Shown piece after piece: positions 1 through 7,393 of a stretch of 24,743 nucleotides of DNA (the stretch's first letter is position 1; each line of letters starts with the position of its first letter). The stretch is from positions 1-24,743 of the forward strand of contig CANKOT010000026.1 in the NCBI GenBank assembly GCA_947484245.1, given 5' to 3'. The position numbers and the translations under genes are program-made. Under the pieces are notes generated by a model, which searched no databases, had not been told where the DNA came from, and saw only the letters and a list, made by a program, of their open reading frames with translations. This DNA comes from Comamonadaceae bacterium. GTDB lineage: Bacteria; Pseudomonadota; Gammaproteobacteria; Burkholderiales; Burkholderiaceae.

Positions 1-100
1 CTTTAGCGCTGGTCACTGAACCGAACTGGCCGAAGGCCTGCTCTAAATCGCCGTCACGAACCGAGTACGGCAGATTGCCGACGTATAGTTTTTTGCCCAT
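1..100 (-). CDS. RRM-domain RNA-binding protein (5' part only)
   Basis: The minus strand reads an ATG at 100-98 followed by an open frame that runs off the left edge of the window, so only about 33 residues are visible. They begin MGKKLYVGNLPYSVRDGD and contain LYVGNL, the RNP-2 motif of the RNA recognition motif. Small single-RRM proteins of this kind in proteobacteria and cyanobacteria bind single-stranded RNA and are often cold-induced; that role is inferred from the family. A strong ribosome binding site (GAGGAG) lies 8-9 bases upstream of the ATG and fixes the start. The gene follows amt on the same strand after a 240 bp gap that carries several hairpins, so it probably has its own promoter and a long leader. 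The C-terminal half cannot be judged. Confidence 0.85.
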   Translation of the reverse strand, partial: MGKKLYVGNLPYSVRDGDLEQAFGQFGSVTSAK

Positions 101-214
101 TGAAAGGGACTCCTCTAAACACAAAAACAAAAGCGATGGAGCCCCAAAAACGCATCAACAAACCTAAAAACCTCGGAAGGAAGCGAAACTGACACCGGTA
201 CACCGCGAACAAAA

Positions 215-235
215 CACACGCCTTTAAGACGTGTG
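215..235 (-). terminator. Hairpin with T-rich tail in amt/RRM gap
   Basis: On the minus strand CACACG (235-230) pairs with CGTGTG (220-215), the stem extends inward through a few more pairs around a short loop, and TTTTGTT follows directly. This has the form of an intrinsic terminator reading leftwards. It could end amt transcripts, or, if the RRM promoter lies upstream of it, act as an attenuator or structured element in the leader about 110 nt before the RRM start codon. The sequence alone does not separate these. Confidence 0.4.
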
Positions 236-242
236 CTAAGCC

Positions 243-273
243 ATTATGGGCCACAAATCAAGGCCTTTGGCAA
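243..273 (-). promoter_or_regulatory. Possible sigma-70 promoter for the RRM gene
   Basis: On the minus strand TTGCCA (273-268) and CATAAT (248-243) each match the sigma-70 boxes at five of six bases, but the spacer is 19 bp, longer than the usual 17. It would start transcription near position 236, just at the hairpin at 235-215, and give a leader of about 135 nt. Support is weak. Confidence 0.2.
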
Positions 274-295
274 GTTAATTCTTTGAAAGGCCCTT
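260..295 (-). terminator. Inverted repeat, possible amt terminator
   Basis: AAGGCCTTT (260-268) and AAAGGCCCTT (286-295) form an imperfect stem with a loop of about 17 nt. Read on the minus strand the stem is followed by TTGATTTGT, a poor T tract. It lies 45-80 bp past the amt stop codon, so it may help to end amt transcription. It overlaps the possible RRM -35 box. Confidence 0.25.
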
Positions 296-306
296 ATTTA
301 CTTGGG

Positions 307-328
307 ATTAGACGTTTTTTTGTCTAAT
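307..328. repeat. Short palindrome just after amt
   Basis: ATTAGAC (307-313) and GTCTAAT (322-328) are exact complements around a loop that is a single run of T on the plus strand (A on the minus strand). It begins 13 bp past the amt stop codon. The homopolymer is in the loop and not after the stem, so it is not a standard terminator in either direction. Confidence 0.4.
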
Positions 329-340
329 TACTTTAACTAC

Positions 341-1543
341 TCACCAGCTTGATTCGCGGTCAGGCGTGGCGCTGATTTTGTGAACGCTCAGGTCTGCACC
401 TTCGTATTCTTCTTCAGGCGTCATCTTCAATCCCATGGTCATCTTTAAGATGCCGTAGACCAAGGTGCCGCCCAACAGGGCCCAGGCCACGCCCATCAAA
501 GTACCTATCAACTGGGCTTGAAAACTCACACCACCCAGGCCGCCAAAGGACTGCAAACCAAAAATACCAGCGGCAATGCCACCCCAAGCGCCACAAATAC
601 CGTGCAATGGCCAAACCCCCAACACATCATCAATTTGCCATTTGTTTTGCGTGAGCGTGAACATGAGCACAAACAATGCGCCCGCCACAGCGCCCACGGC
701 CAATGCGCCGAAAGGGTGCATCAGGTCGGAGCCTGCACACACGGCCACCAAGCCCGCCAAGGGGCCATTGTGAACAAAGCCTGGATCGTTTTTTCCACAC
801 AACAAAGCCGCCAAAGTGCCACCCACCATCGCCATCAAAGAGTTCACCGCGACCAAACCTGAAATTTTGTCGAGTGTTTGGGCGCTCATCACGTTGAAAC
901 CAAACCAACCCACAATCAAAATCCAAGCCCCCAAAGCCAAGAAAGGAATGTTGGAGGGCGGGTGCGCAGAGACGGCACCATCTTTGCGGTACCGGTTGTA
1001 GCGAGCCCCCAAGAGCAACACTGCTGGCAAGGCAATCCATCCACCCATGGCGTGCACCACCACAGAGCCCGCAAAATCATGAAACTCTTCGCCAGTGGTG
1101 GCCTTGATCCAAGCCTGAACACCAAAATGCTGGTTCCACACAATGCCTTCAAAGAACGGGTAAACAAAGCCCACGAGGCAAGCTGTGGCGATCAGTTGCG
1201 GCCAAAACTTAGCCCTCTCGGCAATGCCCCCAGAGACTATGGCAGGGATCGCGGCTGCAAAGGTCAGCAGAAAGAAAAATTTGACCAAGTCATAGCCATT
1301 TTTGGCAGCCAATTGCTCTGCGCCCACAAAAAAACTGGTGCCATAAGCAACGCTGTAACCCACCACAAAATAAACCACGGTCGACACTGAAAAGTCGACC
1401 AAAATTTTGATCAAGGCATTGACTTGGTTTTTCTTGCGAACCGTGCCCAATTCCAAAAAGGCAAATCCTGCGTGCATGGCCAGCACCATGATGCCGCCCA
1501 ACAAAATAAAGAGCGCATCTGCGCTCTGTTTTAGTGCTTCCAT
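341..1543 (-). CDS. amt: Ammonium transporter, Amt family
   Basis: This is an inner-membrane channel that takes up ammonium as NH3 plus a proton. The 400-residue protein is largely hydrophobic, consistent with the 11 membrane segments of the family. Family marks include the WFGFN segment near residue 213, the DFAGSVVVH stretch with Asp156 and pore His164, and LHGICGAWGG with the second pore His314. The ATG at 1543 was chosen because the protein then begins at the usual N-terminal helix; an in-frame start at 1615 would add 24 charged residues lying inside a large palindrome. The sequence before the ATG has only a weak ribosome binding site. Amt genes are commonly next to glnK, which encodes their PII regulator; none is adjacent here. 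Sigma-54 control is suggested by an upstream element. The divergent neighbour is a cation exporter gene. Confidence 0.95.
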   Translation of the reverse strand: MEALKQSADALFILLGGIMVLAMHAGFAFLELGTVRKKNQVNALIKILVDFSVSTVVYFVVGYSVAYGTSFFVGAEQLAAKNGYDLVKFFFLLTFAAAIPAIVSGGIAERAKFWPQLIATACLVGFVYPFFEGIVWNQHFGVQAWIKATTGEEFHDFAGSVVVHAMGGWIALPAVLLLGARYNRYRKDGAVSAHPPSNIPFLALGAWILIVGWFGFNVMSAQTLDKISGLVAVNSLMAMVGGTLAALLCGKNDPGFVHNGPLAGLVAVCAGSDLMHPFGALAVGAVAGALFVLMFTLTQNKWQIDDVLGVWPLHGICGAWGGIAAGIFGLQSFGGLGGVSFQAQLIGTLMGVAWALLGGTLVYGILKMTMGLKMTPEEEYEGADLSVHKISATPDRESSW

Positions 1544-1570
1544 GTTGATCCCAGGTTGTTTATGAGTTAA

Positions 1571-1610
1571 TTTGGTGCGCAAAAACCATGTTTGTGCATT
1601 GCGCACCAAA
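1571..1610. promoter_or_regulatory. 12-bp perfect inverted repeat upstream of amt
   Basis: TTTGGTGCGCAA (1571-1582) and TTGCGCACCAAA (1599-1610) are exact complements separated by 16 bp. The repeat starts 28 bp before the amt start codon. The arms contain GGTGCG/CGCACC, partly like half sites of the nitrogen regulator NtrC, but the spacing and orientation do not match the standard NtrC palindrome. It may be an operator for a dimeric regulator or an RNA hairpin in the amt leader. Confidence 0.5.
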
Positions 1611-1614
1611 ATCA

Positions 1615-1630
1615 AGCAAAAACCACGCCT
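1615..1630 (-). promoter_or_regulatory. Sigma-54-like promoter element for amt
   Basis: The minus strand reads AGGCGTGGTTTTTGCT. Compared with the -24/-12 consensus TGGCACG-N4-TTGCW it keeps the essential GG and GC with exact 10-base separation, plus C4, G7, both T bases and the final W, but differs at positions 1, 5 and 6. Amt genes are often sigma-54 dependent in proteobacteria. Transcription would start near 1604, so the palindrome at 1571-1610 would lie at or after the start site and not in the usual upstream activator position. Confidence 0.35.
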
Positions 1631-1647
1631 AATCAGGATGGCGTGGT
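1622..1647. repeat. 8-bp perfect palindrome before the Gdt1-family gene
   Basis: ACCACGCC (1622-1629) and GGCGTGGT (1640-1647) pair exactly around a 10-base loop. It ends 15 bp before the start codon at 1663 and overlaps the sigma-54-like element of the opposite gene, so it could affect either gene as an operator or as an mRNA hairpin near the ribosome binding region. No strong ribosome binding site is visible before 1663. Confidence 0.4.
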
Positions 1648-1662
1648 GGCTATGATGCGTCT

Positions 1663-2316
1663 ATGGAAGCTTTTCTTGTCTCTACCGGTATCGTTGCTCT
1701 GGCTGAAATGGGCGACAAAACACAACTTTTATCCTTGGTTTTAGCGGCTCGCTTTCGCAAGCCTTGGCCCATTGTTTGGGGTATTTTGGTCGCCACCCTG
1801 CTCAACCACGGCTTGGCGGGCGCATTGGGCAGCTGGGTCACCACCCAGCTGGGCCCTCAGGCTTTGCGCTGGGTATTGGGCGGCTCCTTTTTGGCCATGG
1901 CCGTTTGGATTTTGATCCCCGACAAACTGGACGATCAAGAGCAAGAGGCTGCTCCCCGCTTTGGTATTTTTGCCACCACAGTGGTGGCTTTCTTCATTGC
2001 CGAGATGGGCGATAAAACACAAGTGGCCACCGTCATGCTGGCCGCCCAATTCAATAGCTGGTTTTGGGTTGTGGCAGGCACCACCTTGGGCATGATGCTG
2101 GCCAATGCGCCTGTGGTTTGGTTGGGCGACGCAATCACCCGCAAAATTTCACTCAAGTGGGTGCACCGAAGCTCTGCCGTGGTGTTTGCCGTGCTTGGCG
2201 GCTTGGCCTTGTGGGGCGGACCTGCGAGCCAAGAAAATAATGAGACGCCCCTTAATGCACCCCTTGAAGCACCCCAAAAGGTCATCGCCAATGACGCTGC
2301 GCCGGCAAAGCTTTAA
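1663..2316 (+). CDS. Gdt1/UPF0016-family cation exporter (MneA-like)
   Basis: The 217-residue membrane protein has two internal repeats, each with the family signature EMGDKTQ (residues 15-21 and 114-120), which supplies acidic metal-binding residues in each three-helix half. Bacterial members export manganese (MneA type); relatives in eukaryotes (Gdt1, TMEM165) move Mn, Ca and protons in the Golgi. Manganese export is therefore the likely role, by family knowledge. The length is typical. The last 30 or so residues are a polar tail rich in Asn, Ala and Pro that looks unstructured. It is divergent from amt, with 119 bp between start codons. I saw no Mn-sensing riboswitch in that space, which is too short for the yybP-ykoY type plus a promoter. 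Confidence 0.88.
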   Translation: MEAFLVSTGIVALAEMGDKTQLLSLVLAARFRKPWPIVWGILVATLLNHGLAGALGSWVTTQLGPQALRWVLGGSFLAMAVWILIPDKLDDQEQEAAPRFGIFATTVVAFFIAEMGDKTQVATVMLAAQFNSWFWVVAGTTLGMMLANAPVVWLGDAITRKISLKWVHRSSAVVFAVLGGLALWGGPASQENNETPLNAPLEAPQKVIANDAAPAKL

Positions 2317-2360
2317 TGCCCCGATAATTGGGCGAACCGCTTTTTTGGGTTGACCCCTTC

Positions 2361-3518
2361 ATGCCATTGATCGCCACGCCTCAGTCGATGTTTTTTGAAG
2401 CGCCGCTTGCCTTGCAAAGTGGCGCTTCCATTCGCGCCTATCACTTGGCCTACGAGACCTATGGCACCCTCAATGCTGACAAATCGAATGCGGTTCTCAT
2501 TTGCCATGCCTTGAATGCCTCGCACCATGTGGCGGGCGTCTACGAAGATCAAGACAAAAGTGAAGGCTGGTGGGACAACATGATCGGCCCGGGTAAACCA
2601 GTCGACACCCATCGCTTCTTTGTGATTGGTGTGAACAACCTGGGCTCTTGCTTTGGCTCAACCGGCCCCATGCATGCACACCCCGATACTGGCGATATTT
2701 ATGGCGCCGACTTTCCTGTTGTCACGGTCGAAGACTGGGTCGATGCGCAGGCCAGGTTGCTAGACGCTTTGGGCATTCAAACTTTGGCTGCCGTCATGGG
2801 CGGCAGTTTGGGCGGCATGCAGGCTTTGTCTTGGGCATTGCGCTATCCAGACCGCGTAGCCCACGCGGTGGTGGTTGCCAGTGCGCCCAACCTCACGGCA
2901 GAAAACATTGCATTCAATGAAGTTGCAAGGCGTGCCATCGTGACCGATCCTGACTTTCATGGGGGCCACTTTTACAAACACGGCGTGGTGCCTCAACGCG
3001 GCCTGCGCATTGCCCGAATGATTGGTCACATCACCTATTTGAGCGACGATGTGATGAACGAAAAGTTCGGCCGCGAACTGCGCAATGCCGTCACAGACAA
3101 TGCCACGGGCTATCGCTATTCAACCCAAGACGTCGAGTTCCAAATCGAAAGCTACTTGCGCCACCAAGGGGACAAGTTCAGCGAGTACTTTGACGCCAAC
3201 ACTTACCTTTTGATCACACGCGCCCTCGATTATTTTGATCCCGCACGCACCTTGGGCGGCAACCTGACCAGCGCATTGGCCAAAGCCACCTGCAAATTTT
3301 TACTCGTCAGTTTCACCACCGACTGGCGTTTCTCGCCCGCGCGAAGTCGTGAAATGGTTCGCGCCTTGCTCGACAACAGGCGCGAGGTGAGTTACGCTGA
3401 AATTGATGCGCCGCATGGCCACGACGCCTTCTTGTTAAACGACGAGCGCTATCTGAATGTGGTGCGCTCCTACTTTGACAACATGGCACAAGGTCACCCA
3501 ACAGGGGGCGCCCAATGA
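2361..3518 (+). CDS. metX: Homoserine O-acyltransferase, MetX family
   Basis: This enzyme activates homoserine for methionine synthesis by acylating its hydroxyl group. It is an alpha/beta-hydrolase-fold protein of 385 residues. Visible marks are [14 protein letters not shown] near the N-terminus, the nucleophile elbow GGSLGG with Ser149, Asp321 in TTDWRFSP and His354 in PHGHDAF, completing the Ser-Asp-His triad. Betaproteobacterial members of this family are often succinyl-transferases (called MetXS) and not acetyl-transferases; which acyl-CoA is used cannot be settled here. The ATG at 2361 fits the family N-terminus ([10 protein letters not shown]); an upstream TTG at 2328 is less likely. 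No clear ribosome binding site precedes 2361, which is 44 bp after the exporter gene. The stop overlaps the metW start (ATGA), so the two are translationally coupled. Confidence 0.95.
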   Translation: MPLIATPQSMFFEAPLALQSGASIRAYHLAYETYGTLNADKSNAVLICHALNASHHVAGVYEDQDKSEGWWDNMIGPGKPVDTHRFFVIGVNNLGSCFGSTGPMHAHPDTGDIYGADFPVVTVEDWVDAQARLLDALGIQTLAAVMGGSLGGMQALSWALRYPDRVAHAVVVASAPNLTAENIAFNEVARRAIVTDPDFHGGHFYKHGVVPQRGLRIARMIGHITYLSDDVMNEKFGRELRNAVTDNATGYRYSTQDVEFQIESYLRHQGDKFSEYFDANTYLLITRALDYFDPARTLGGNLTSALAKATCKFLLVSFTTDWRFSPARSREMVRALLDNRREVSYAEIDAPHGHDAFLLNDERYLNVVRSYFDNMAQGHPTGGAQ

Positions 3519-4096
3519 GTGAGCATGTGAATCTGCAAGCCATCGCGCGCTTGGTGCCAGAAGGCTCACGTGTCTTAGACTTAGGCTGTGGCGATGGCGC
3601 TTTGCTTGACTACTTGCAAAAGCACCGCGGCTGCTCAGGCTATGGCGTTGAGATTGACGATCGGAACATTCAAGCTTGTGTCAAACGCGGCGTCAATGTC
3701 ATTCAATTGAATTTGGACGAAGGCCTCAACATGTTTGCAGACCAATCCTTTGATGTGGTTTTGCAAATCGACACGCTTCAACATTTGCGCAACGCTGAGG
3801 TGATGCTGCGCGAGACGGTTCGTGTGGGCCGCACAGGTATTTTGGCGTTCCCAAATTTTGCGCACTGGCCCAACCGTTTGAGCATTTTGACGGGCCGGAT
3901 GCCCGTCACCAAACGACTGCCATTCCAGTGGTACGACACGCCCAACATTCGGGTTGGGACGTTTGCCGATTTCGCTCAACTGGCCTTGCAAAATCATTTG
4001 AAAATCATCGACAGCTTTGGCTTGCAAGAAGGCCAAGAAGTCAGGTCCTGGCCCAACCTGATGGCAGGCACCGCTGTCTTCAAATTGCAGCGCTAA
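3515..4096 (+). CDS. metW: Methionine biosynthesis protein MetW
   Basis: A 193-residue class I SAM-dependent methyltransferase-fold protein with motif [10 protein letters not shown] at residues 20-28 and the MetW-type stretch [14 protein letters not shown] followed by [11 protein letters not shown]. MetW is found beside metX in many proteobacteria, where the pair is needed for homoserine acylation in several species; its biochemical action is not firmly known, and an activating partnership with MetX has been proposed. The start codon ATG is the first part of ATGA shared with the metX stop. Length is typical and I see nothing broken. After its stop only 33 bp separate it from the next gene, with no terminator visible. 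Confidence 0.95.
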   Translation: MSEHVNLQAIARLVPEGSRVLDLGCGDGALLDYLQKHRGCSGYGVEIDDRNIQACVKRGVNVIQLNLDEGLNMFADQSFDVVLQIDTLQHLRNAEVMLRETVRVGRTGILAFPNFAHWPNRLSILTGRMPVTKRLPFQWYDTPNIRVGTFADFAQLALQNHLKIIDSFGLQEGQEVRSWPNLMAGTAVFKLQR

Positions 4097-4129
4097 TTCG
4101 ATCACCAAGCCCTTTTCAGAAAGAACACC

Positions 4130-5134
4130 ATGTCGCTCCCTCACACCATGCATTTTATTGACCATGGCACCGGCGGAGGACCTGAGGTTTTAATCCCCAG
4201 TACCTGCGCAACACCAACGCCCAAAGCAGGCGAAGTCTTGGTCAAGGTTGCATACGCTGGTGTCAATCGCCCAGACTGCTCACAACGCAGCGGCCGTTAT
4301 CCACCGCCACCCGGCGCTTCAACCATCGCCGGCCTAGAGGTTTCAGGTGAAGTGGTGGCCCTGGGGGAGGGCGTGACCCAATGGCGTTTGGGCGACAAGT
4401 TGTGCGCACTCACCAATGGCGGCGCTTATGCAGAGTTTGTGGCTGTGCCTGAAGGGCAAGCCTTGCCTATTCCCAAAGGCTTTTCGATGTTGCAGGCGGC
4501 AGCTTTGCCTGAAAACTTTTTCACCGTTTGGACCAATGTTTTTCAACGCGGCAAATTGAAGTCGGGCGAGACCATTTTGGTTCATGGCGGCTCTTCTGGC
4601 ATTGGCTTAACCGCCATTCAACTGGCTCATGCTTTTGGCGCCAAGGTGTTTTGCACTGTTGGCAACTCCAACAAAGTGGCCGCCTGCTTGAAAGCGGGCG
4701 CGCACGCTGCCATCAATTACAACACCCACGATTTTGTCGAAGAGGCCCTCCAACTCACCGACCAAAAAGGGGTGAATGCCATTTTGGACATGGTGGGTGG
4801 TAGCTACACGCAACGCAACTTGCGCGCATTGGCCATTGAAGGTCGTTTGTTGCAAATTGCATTTTTACAATCCTCCAAAGTCGAAGTCGATTGGGTTTCT
4901 CTCATGACCAAACGCCTCACTTTCACGGGCTCCACCTTGCGCCCTCGCAGTGCGCAAGACAAGGCGCAAATTGCGTCCGAGTTGCATGCGCAAGTTTGGC
5001 CCTTGCTGGCGGCCGGCAGCGTGTCCCCCATCATTCACCAAGTTTTCGATTTGAAAGACGCCGCACAAGCGCACGTGCTCATGGAGTCGTCGCAACACAT
5101 CGGAAAAATCATGCTCACGGTTGCAGGAGAGTAA
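4130..5134 (+). CDS. Zinc-free NAD(P)H quinone oxidoreductase (MDR family)
   Basis: A 334-residue medium-chain dehydrogenase/reductase of the quinone oxidoreductase type, close in style to the PIG3/TP53I3 subgroup. The N-terminal catalytic domain has AYAGVNRPDCSQRSGRYPPPPG (here residues 41-62 in two parts) and the nucleotide-binding domain shows VHGGSSGIG at 151-159. The Cys cluster that binds structural zinc in alcohol dehydrogenases is absent. Such enzymes reduce quinones or other unsaturated carbonyl compounds with NADPH; the natural substrate is unknown. It starts 33 bp after metW and ends 4 bp before ltnD, so it appears to be co-transcribed with both. An alternative start at 4148 would shorten it by six residues. 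Its fixed place in front of the threonate genes may be chance or may mean a role with reactive sugar-acid carbonyls; this is only inference. Confidence 0.85.
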   Translation: MSLPHTMHFIDHGTGGGPEVLIPSTCATPTPKAGEVLVKVAYAGVNRPDCSQRSGRYPPPPGASTIAGLEVSGEVVALGEGVTQWRLGDKLCALTNGGAYAEFVAVPEGQALPIPKGFSMLQAAALPENFFTVWTNVFQRGKLKSGETILVHGGSSGIGLTAIQLAHAFGAKVFCTVGNSNKVAACLKAGAHAAINYNTHDFVEEALQLTDQKGVNAILDMVGGSYTQRNLRALAIEGRLLQIAFLQSSKVEVDWVSLMTKRLTFTGSTLRPRSAQDKAQIASELHAQVWPLLAAGSVSPIIHQVFDLKDAAQAHVLMESSQHIGKIMLTVAGE

Positions 5135-5138
5135 ATTC

Positions 5139-6047
5139 ATGCCATCCCCTTTATCAGTCGGCGTCATTGGCTTGGGTGCCATGGGCATGGGCATGGCGCA
5201 ATCTTTGCGCCGCGCAGGACATGTTGTGAATGTGTTCGATGTTCGATCCGAAGTGGCGCAGAGGTTTGCCGCAGAAGGCGGCCTGGCATGCGTTTCATTA
5301 GAAGCCATCGCTGCAGCGTCTGACATTTTGGTTTCAGTGGTCGTCAATGCCGCACAAACCGAGTCTGTGCTGTTTGGTGATGGCTCGCCGCAGTCCGGCT
5401 GCGCCAATCATCTCAAGCCTGGCAGCGTCTTTGTCATGTGCTCTACAGTCGATCCTGCTTTCTCAGTGGCCCTGGAAAAAAAGTTAAACGACAAAGGTCT
5501 TCTCTACATTGATGCGCCTATTTCAGGTGGCGCCGCCAAAGCAGCTTCAGCTCAAATGACCATGATGACGGCAGGTCGGCCTGACGCCTATGCCAAGGCA
5601 GAACCATTCCTCAACGCCATGGCCGCCAAAGTCTATAAGTTGGGCGATAGCGCGGGCGGGGGCAGCAAAGTCAAAATCATCAATCAATTGCTGGCTGGTG
5701 TGCACATTGCAGCTGCAGCAGAAGCCATGGCCTTGGGTCTGCGTGAGGGGGTTGATCCCGACGCACTTTATGAAGTGATCACGCACAGTGCTGGCAACAG
5801 TTGGATGTTTGAAAACCGCATGGCTCACGTGCTGGCTGCTGACTACACGCCTTTGTCTGCGGTCGATATTTTTGTCAAAGACTTGGGCCTGGTTTTGGAC
5901 ATGGCACGTGCAAGCAAATTCCCGCTGCCACTTTCTAGTACGGCGCATCAAATGTTCATGCAGGCCAGCACGGCCGGCTTTGCCAAAGAAGATGACAGTG
6001 CTGTGATCAAAATTTTCCCGGGCATCGAATTGCCCAAAGCCAAGTGA
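5139..6047 (+). CDS. ltnD: L-threonate 2-dehydrogenase
   Basis: A 302-residue enzyme of the 3-hydroxyisobutyrate dehydrogenase family. The N-terminus has the NAD-binding GLGAMGMGMA at residues 11-20, the substrate-binding segment DAPISGGAAKA lies near 125-135, and the catalytic lysine is Lys179 in GGGSKVKIINQ. In the four-carbon acid-sugar pathway LtnD oxidises L-threonate to 2-oxo-tetronate; the assignment rests mainly on the next three genes (otnK, otnC, otnI), which are exactly the rest of that pathway. Related enzymes that use D-erythronate or D-glycerate cannot be fully excluded. The ATG at 5139 was chosen because AGGAGA sits at 5125-5130, inside the end of the previous gene; an earlier in-frame TTG at 5121 would add six residues. 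A 65 bp gap follows before otnK. Confidence 0.85.
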   Translation: MPSPLSVGVIGLGAMGMGMAQSLRRAGHVVNVFDVRSEVAQRFAAEGGLACVSLEAIAAASDILVSVVVNAAQTESVLFGDGSPQSGCANHLKPGSVFVMCSTVDPAFSVALEKKLNDKGLLYIDAPISGGAAKAASAQMTMMTAGRPDAYAKAEPFLNAMAAKVYKLGDSAGGGSKVKIINQLLAGVHIAAAAEAMALGLREGVDPDALYEVITHSAGNSWMFENRMAHVLAADYTPLSAVDIFVKDLGLVLDMARASKFPLPLSSTAHQMFMQASTAGFAKEDDSAVIKIFPGIELPKAK

Positions 6048-6112
6048 TCTGCTTTCTCAAGGTCCATCGAATTGCAGTTTGAGCTGAGACAAAGATAAAA
6101 AAGCGAGACAAC

Positions 6113-7393
6113 ATGAAATTGGGTTGCATTGCAGACGACTTCACCGGCGCCACCGACTTGGCCAATAACTTGGTCAGGTCTGGCATGCGGGTGATGCAGA
6201 CATTTGGCGTGCCCCAAGCAGCGCTTTCTTCCGATGTGGATGCCGTGGTGGTGGCTTTGAAAACACGCACCATCCCTGCCAGCCAGGCCATTGCACAATC
6301 GCTTGAAGCGCTGCAATGGCTCAAAGCGCAAGGCGCAGAGCAAATTTATTTCAAATACTGCTCGACTTTTGACAGCGCCCCCGCAGGCAATATCGGCCCC
6401 GTCACAGAAGCCTTGATGGACGCGCTGGATTGCAAGTTCACCATTGCCACGCCCGCCTTTCCTGACAATGGCCGCACCGTGTTCAAAGGCTATTTATTTG
6501 CAGGTGCCGTTCTCTTGAATGAAAGTGGCATGCAAAACCATCCGCTCACACCCATGACCGATGCCAACTTGGTGCGCGTCATGCAAGCGCAAACTCAGCG
6601 CAAAGTAGGCCTGATCGATCACACGGTAATGGCCAAAGGCACAGCAGTCATCCGCGCAAAAATCGAACAGCTCCAAGCAGATGGTGTGGGCGTGGCCATT
6701 GTCGATGCCACCAGCAATGAAGATTTAAAAATCTTAGGGCCTGCTTTGAAACACATGCCGCTGGTCACAGCGGGTTCTGGCGTGGCCATTGGCTTGCCTG
6801 CCAATTGGAATTTGCAGGCATCGGATCATGCAGCTGCTTTGCCCAAGGCCACAGGCTATCAAGCCATTGTGTCTGGCAGCTGCTCTATGGCCACGCAAGG
6901 GCAAGTGGCGCACTACCAAAGCTTGGGCTTGCCCAGCTGGCAATTCAAGCCCTTAAGTTGGTCTCAGCACGATGTGCCCGCGCAAATCAAATCCGAGGTA
7001 GCGCAAGCGCTGGCTTGGGCGCAGCCCTTGTTAGGCAAAGGACCTGTGCTCATTTATGCCACCACCGATGCCGACACTTTGCAAAAAGTGCAGGCTCAGT
7101 TTGGGCGCGAGCAGGCGGGCGAATGGATAGAGTCTGCGTTGGCGCAAGTCAGCGCAAGCTTGTTGCAAATGGGCGTGAAGCAGTGGGTGATTGCAGGCGG
7201 TGAAACTTCCGGCGCCTGTGTTCAAGCTTTGAATATTTCGCAAATGCAAATTGGCCCTCAAATTGACCCCGGTGTGCCATGGTGTTTTGCCCCGCAACAT
7301 GGGGCGGGTCACCTCACGCTCAAATCAGGTAACTTTGGAACCCCCGATTTCTTTACCAAAGCCTTCAAGCACTTGTCGGAGACTGCAGCATGA
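6113..7393 (+). CDS. otnK: 3-oxo-tetronate kinase (DUF1537 family)
   Basis: A 426-residue two-domain sugar-acid kinase. The start MKLGCIADDFTGATDLAN carries the Asp pair (8 and 9) typical of the N-terminal substrate domain, and the C-terminal nucleotide-binding domain shows VIAGGETSGA with the glycine-rich GGETSG at 362-367, PGVPW soon after and LTLKSGNFG near the end. By family knowledge OtnK phosphorylates 3-oxo-tetronate on C4 with ATP. Full length, no break. Translation starts after a weak GCGAG-type ribosome site. Its stop overlaps the otnC start (ATGA), so the kinase and decarboxylase are coupled. Confidence 0.9.
   Translation: MKLGCIADDFTGATDLANNLVRSGMRVMQTFGVPQAALSSDVDAVVVALKTRTIPASQAIAQSLEALQWLKAQGAEQIYFKYCSTFDSAPAGNIGPVTEALMDALDCKFTIATPAFPDNGRTVFKGYLFAGAVLLNESGMQNHPLTPMTDANLVRVMQAQTQRKVGLIDHTVMAKGTAVIRAKIEQLQADGVGVAIVDATSNEDLKILGPALKHMPLVTAGSGVAIGLPANWNLQASDHAAALPKATGYQAIVSGSCSMATQGQVAHYQSLGLPSWQFKPLSWSQHDVPAQIKSEVAQALAWAQPLLGKGPVLIYATTDADTLQKVQAQFGREQAGEWIESALAQVSASLLQMGVKQWVIAGGETSGACVQALNISQMQIGPQIDPGVPWCFAPQHGAGHLTLKSGNFGTPDFFTKAFKHLSETAA

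Noticed and set aside
54..254. 66-codon minus-strand ORF overlapping the RRM gene start
   Set aside because: It lies in another frame over the RRM ribosome site and leader; its composition looks like translated leader and hairpin sequence, with no family marks.
2317..2360. SAM-sensing riboswitch before metX
   Set aside because: The gap is only 44 bp and shows no known riboswitch core.
4097..4129. Terminator or promoter between metW and the oxidoreductase gene
   Set aside because: The 33 bp show no stem-loop and no promoter boxes.
6023..6075. CATCGAATTGC repeated at 6023-6033 and 6065-6075 around the ltnD end
   Set aside because: An 11-bp direct repeat, one copy within coding sequence; likely chance and no sign of an insertion.
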